DNA of 21,447 nt from Neisseria perflava (GTDB taxonomy: Bacteria; Pseudomonadota; Gammaproteobacteria; Burkholderiales; Neisseriaceae), in contig NZ_JALJYC010000034.1 in assembly GCF_024170405.1 (NCBI RefSeq), positions 1 to 21,447 on the forward strand, read 5' to 3'. The notes beneath the pieces are model-generated. The model had not been told where the DNA came from, did no database searches, and saw only the letters and a list, made by a program, of their open reading frames with translations. Positions 21,355 through 21,447 of this stretch are shown here, in pieces. How positions within the stretch are numbered: the stretch's first letter is position 1; each line of letters begins with the position of its first letter. A program made the position numbers and the translations under genes.

Positions 21355-21447
21355 GGGGCTGTACTAGATAATTAGAGCAAATTACCTTTTACTAACTGTT
21401 TCAAAATAGAAATTTGAGATTTTATTTCACTGTTGTTAAAACGCCAT
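21355..21447 (-). mobile_element. IS1016-like element, 3' end, runs off the right edge
   Basis: The tip GGGGCTGTACTAGATAA begins at 21355 on the plus strand, and the transposase C-terminus is on the minus strand, so the element lies in the same orientation as the one at the left edge. Its insertion removed the start of the LysR gene. Only 93 bases are visible. The eight bases next to the tip on the gene side are TAAAATAT (21347-21354); the copy's other side should repeat them if the target duplication is intact. Confidence 0.85.
21372..21447 (-). CDS. IS1016-like transposase, last 24 codons and stop
   Basis: The frame reads WRFNNSEIKSQISILKQLVK then GNLL and TAA (stop at 21372-21374). This matches my memory of the C-terminus of IS1016 transposases, where WRFNN follows the last catalytic region of the DDE domain. 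The rest lies beyond the window. Confidence 0.8.
   Translation of the reverse strand, partial: WRFNNSEIKSQISILKQLVKGNLL

Noticed and set aside
1..21447. The whole window as a composite transposon
   Set aside because: It would carry essential core genes such as secA, aroC and dapE, and each IS lies inside a different disrupted gene; two independent insertions or a contig break are simpler.
1..21447. CRISPR array, tRNA or rRNA genes
   Set aside because: No regularly spaced direct repeats and no recognisable tRNA or rRNA segments were seen on reading.

Overview
The window is chromosomal DNA from a Neisseria, most likely a commensal species. The evidence is the dense scatter of the 10-base neisserial DNA uptake core GCCGTCTGAA, often as inverted pairs acting as terminators, together with a lipid-anchored azurin carrying an H.8-like Ala/Glu/Pro-rich leader, a Correia-like miniature element and IS1016-type insertion sequences. 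By eye, AG-type uptake sequences (AGGCCGTCTGAA, about 14 copies) outnumber AT-type ones (ATGCCGTCTGAA, about 6). That argues against N. meningitidis or N. gonorrhoeae, where the AT form dominates. The species cannot be fixed from this sequence alone.

Layout. Positions 1-88 are the 5' end of an IS1016-like element, and 21355-21447 are the 3' end of another copy in the same orientation, so both window edges lie inside IS copies. Next to the left IS is an AT-rich restriction-modification operon on the minus strand: a C5-cytosine methyltransferase, a D12-class adenine methyltransferase and a probable restriction endonuclease cut off by the IS. Then follow ordinary housekeeping genes: an ACT protein with a UPF0210/PFL partner, a ProQ/FinO RNA chaperone, aroC (chorismate synthase), secA (preprotein translocase ATPase), a divergent dciA-like gene, laz (lipid-anchored azurin), a hemerythrin-like protein, an HI_0552-family protein, dapE, an ElaA-like acetyltransferase, ogt and argF.

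Positions 15568-17790 form an accessory pocket. It holds a Correia-like element, the wreck of a Rossmann-fold oxidoreductase gene and an AT-rich ABC/AAA ATPase-TOPRIM (OLD/PARIS-like) defence-type gene split by one in-frame stop. Positions 17845-20391 are a minus-strand operon for a non-oxidative hydroxyarylic acid decarboxylase: the UbiD-like catalytic subunit C, subunit D, and the UbiX-like flavin prenyltransferase subunit B. Subunit C is broken by a frameshift and an in-frame TAG. Upstream, a LysR-type regulator has lost its start to the right-hand IS.

The strongest theme is decay of accessory functions: five loci are damaged (the endonuclease, the oxidoreductase, the ATPase-TOPRIM gene, the decarboxylase and the LysR regulator) while the housekeeping genes are intact. 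I did not find a convincing new multi-gene system. The nearest candidate is the fused ATPase-TOPRIM gene, which appears inactivated in this strain unless the stop codon is a sequencing error.
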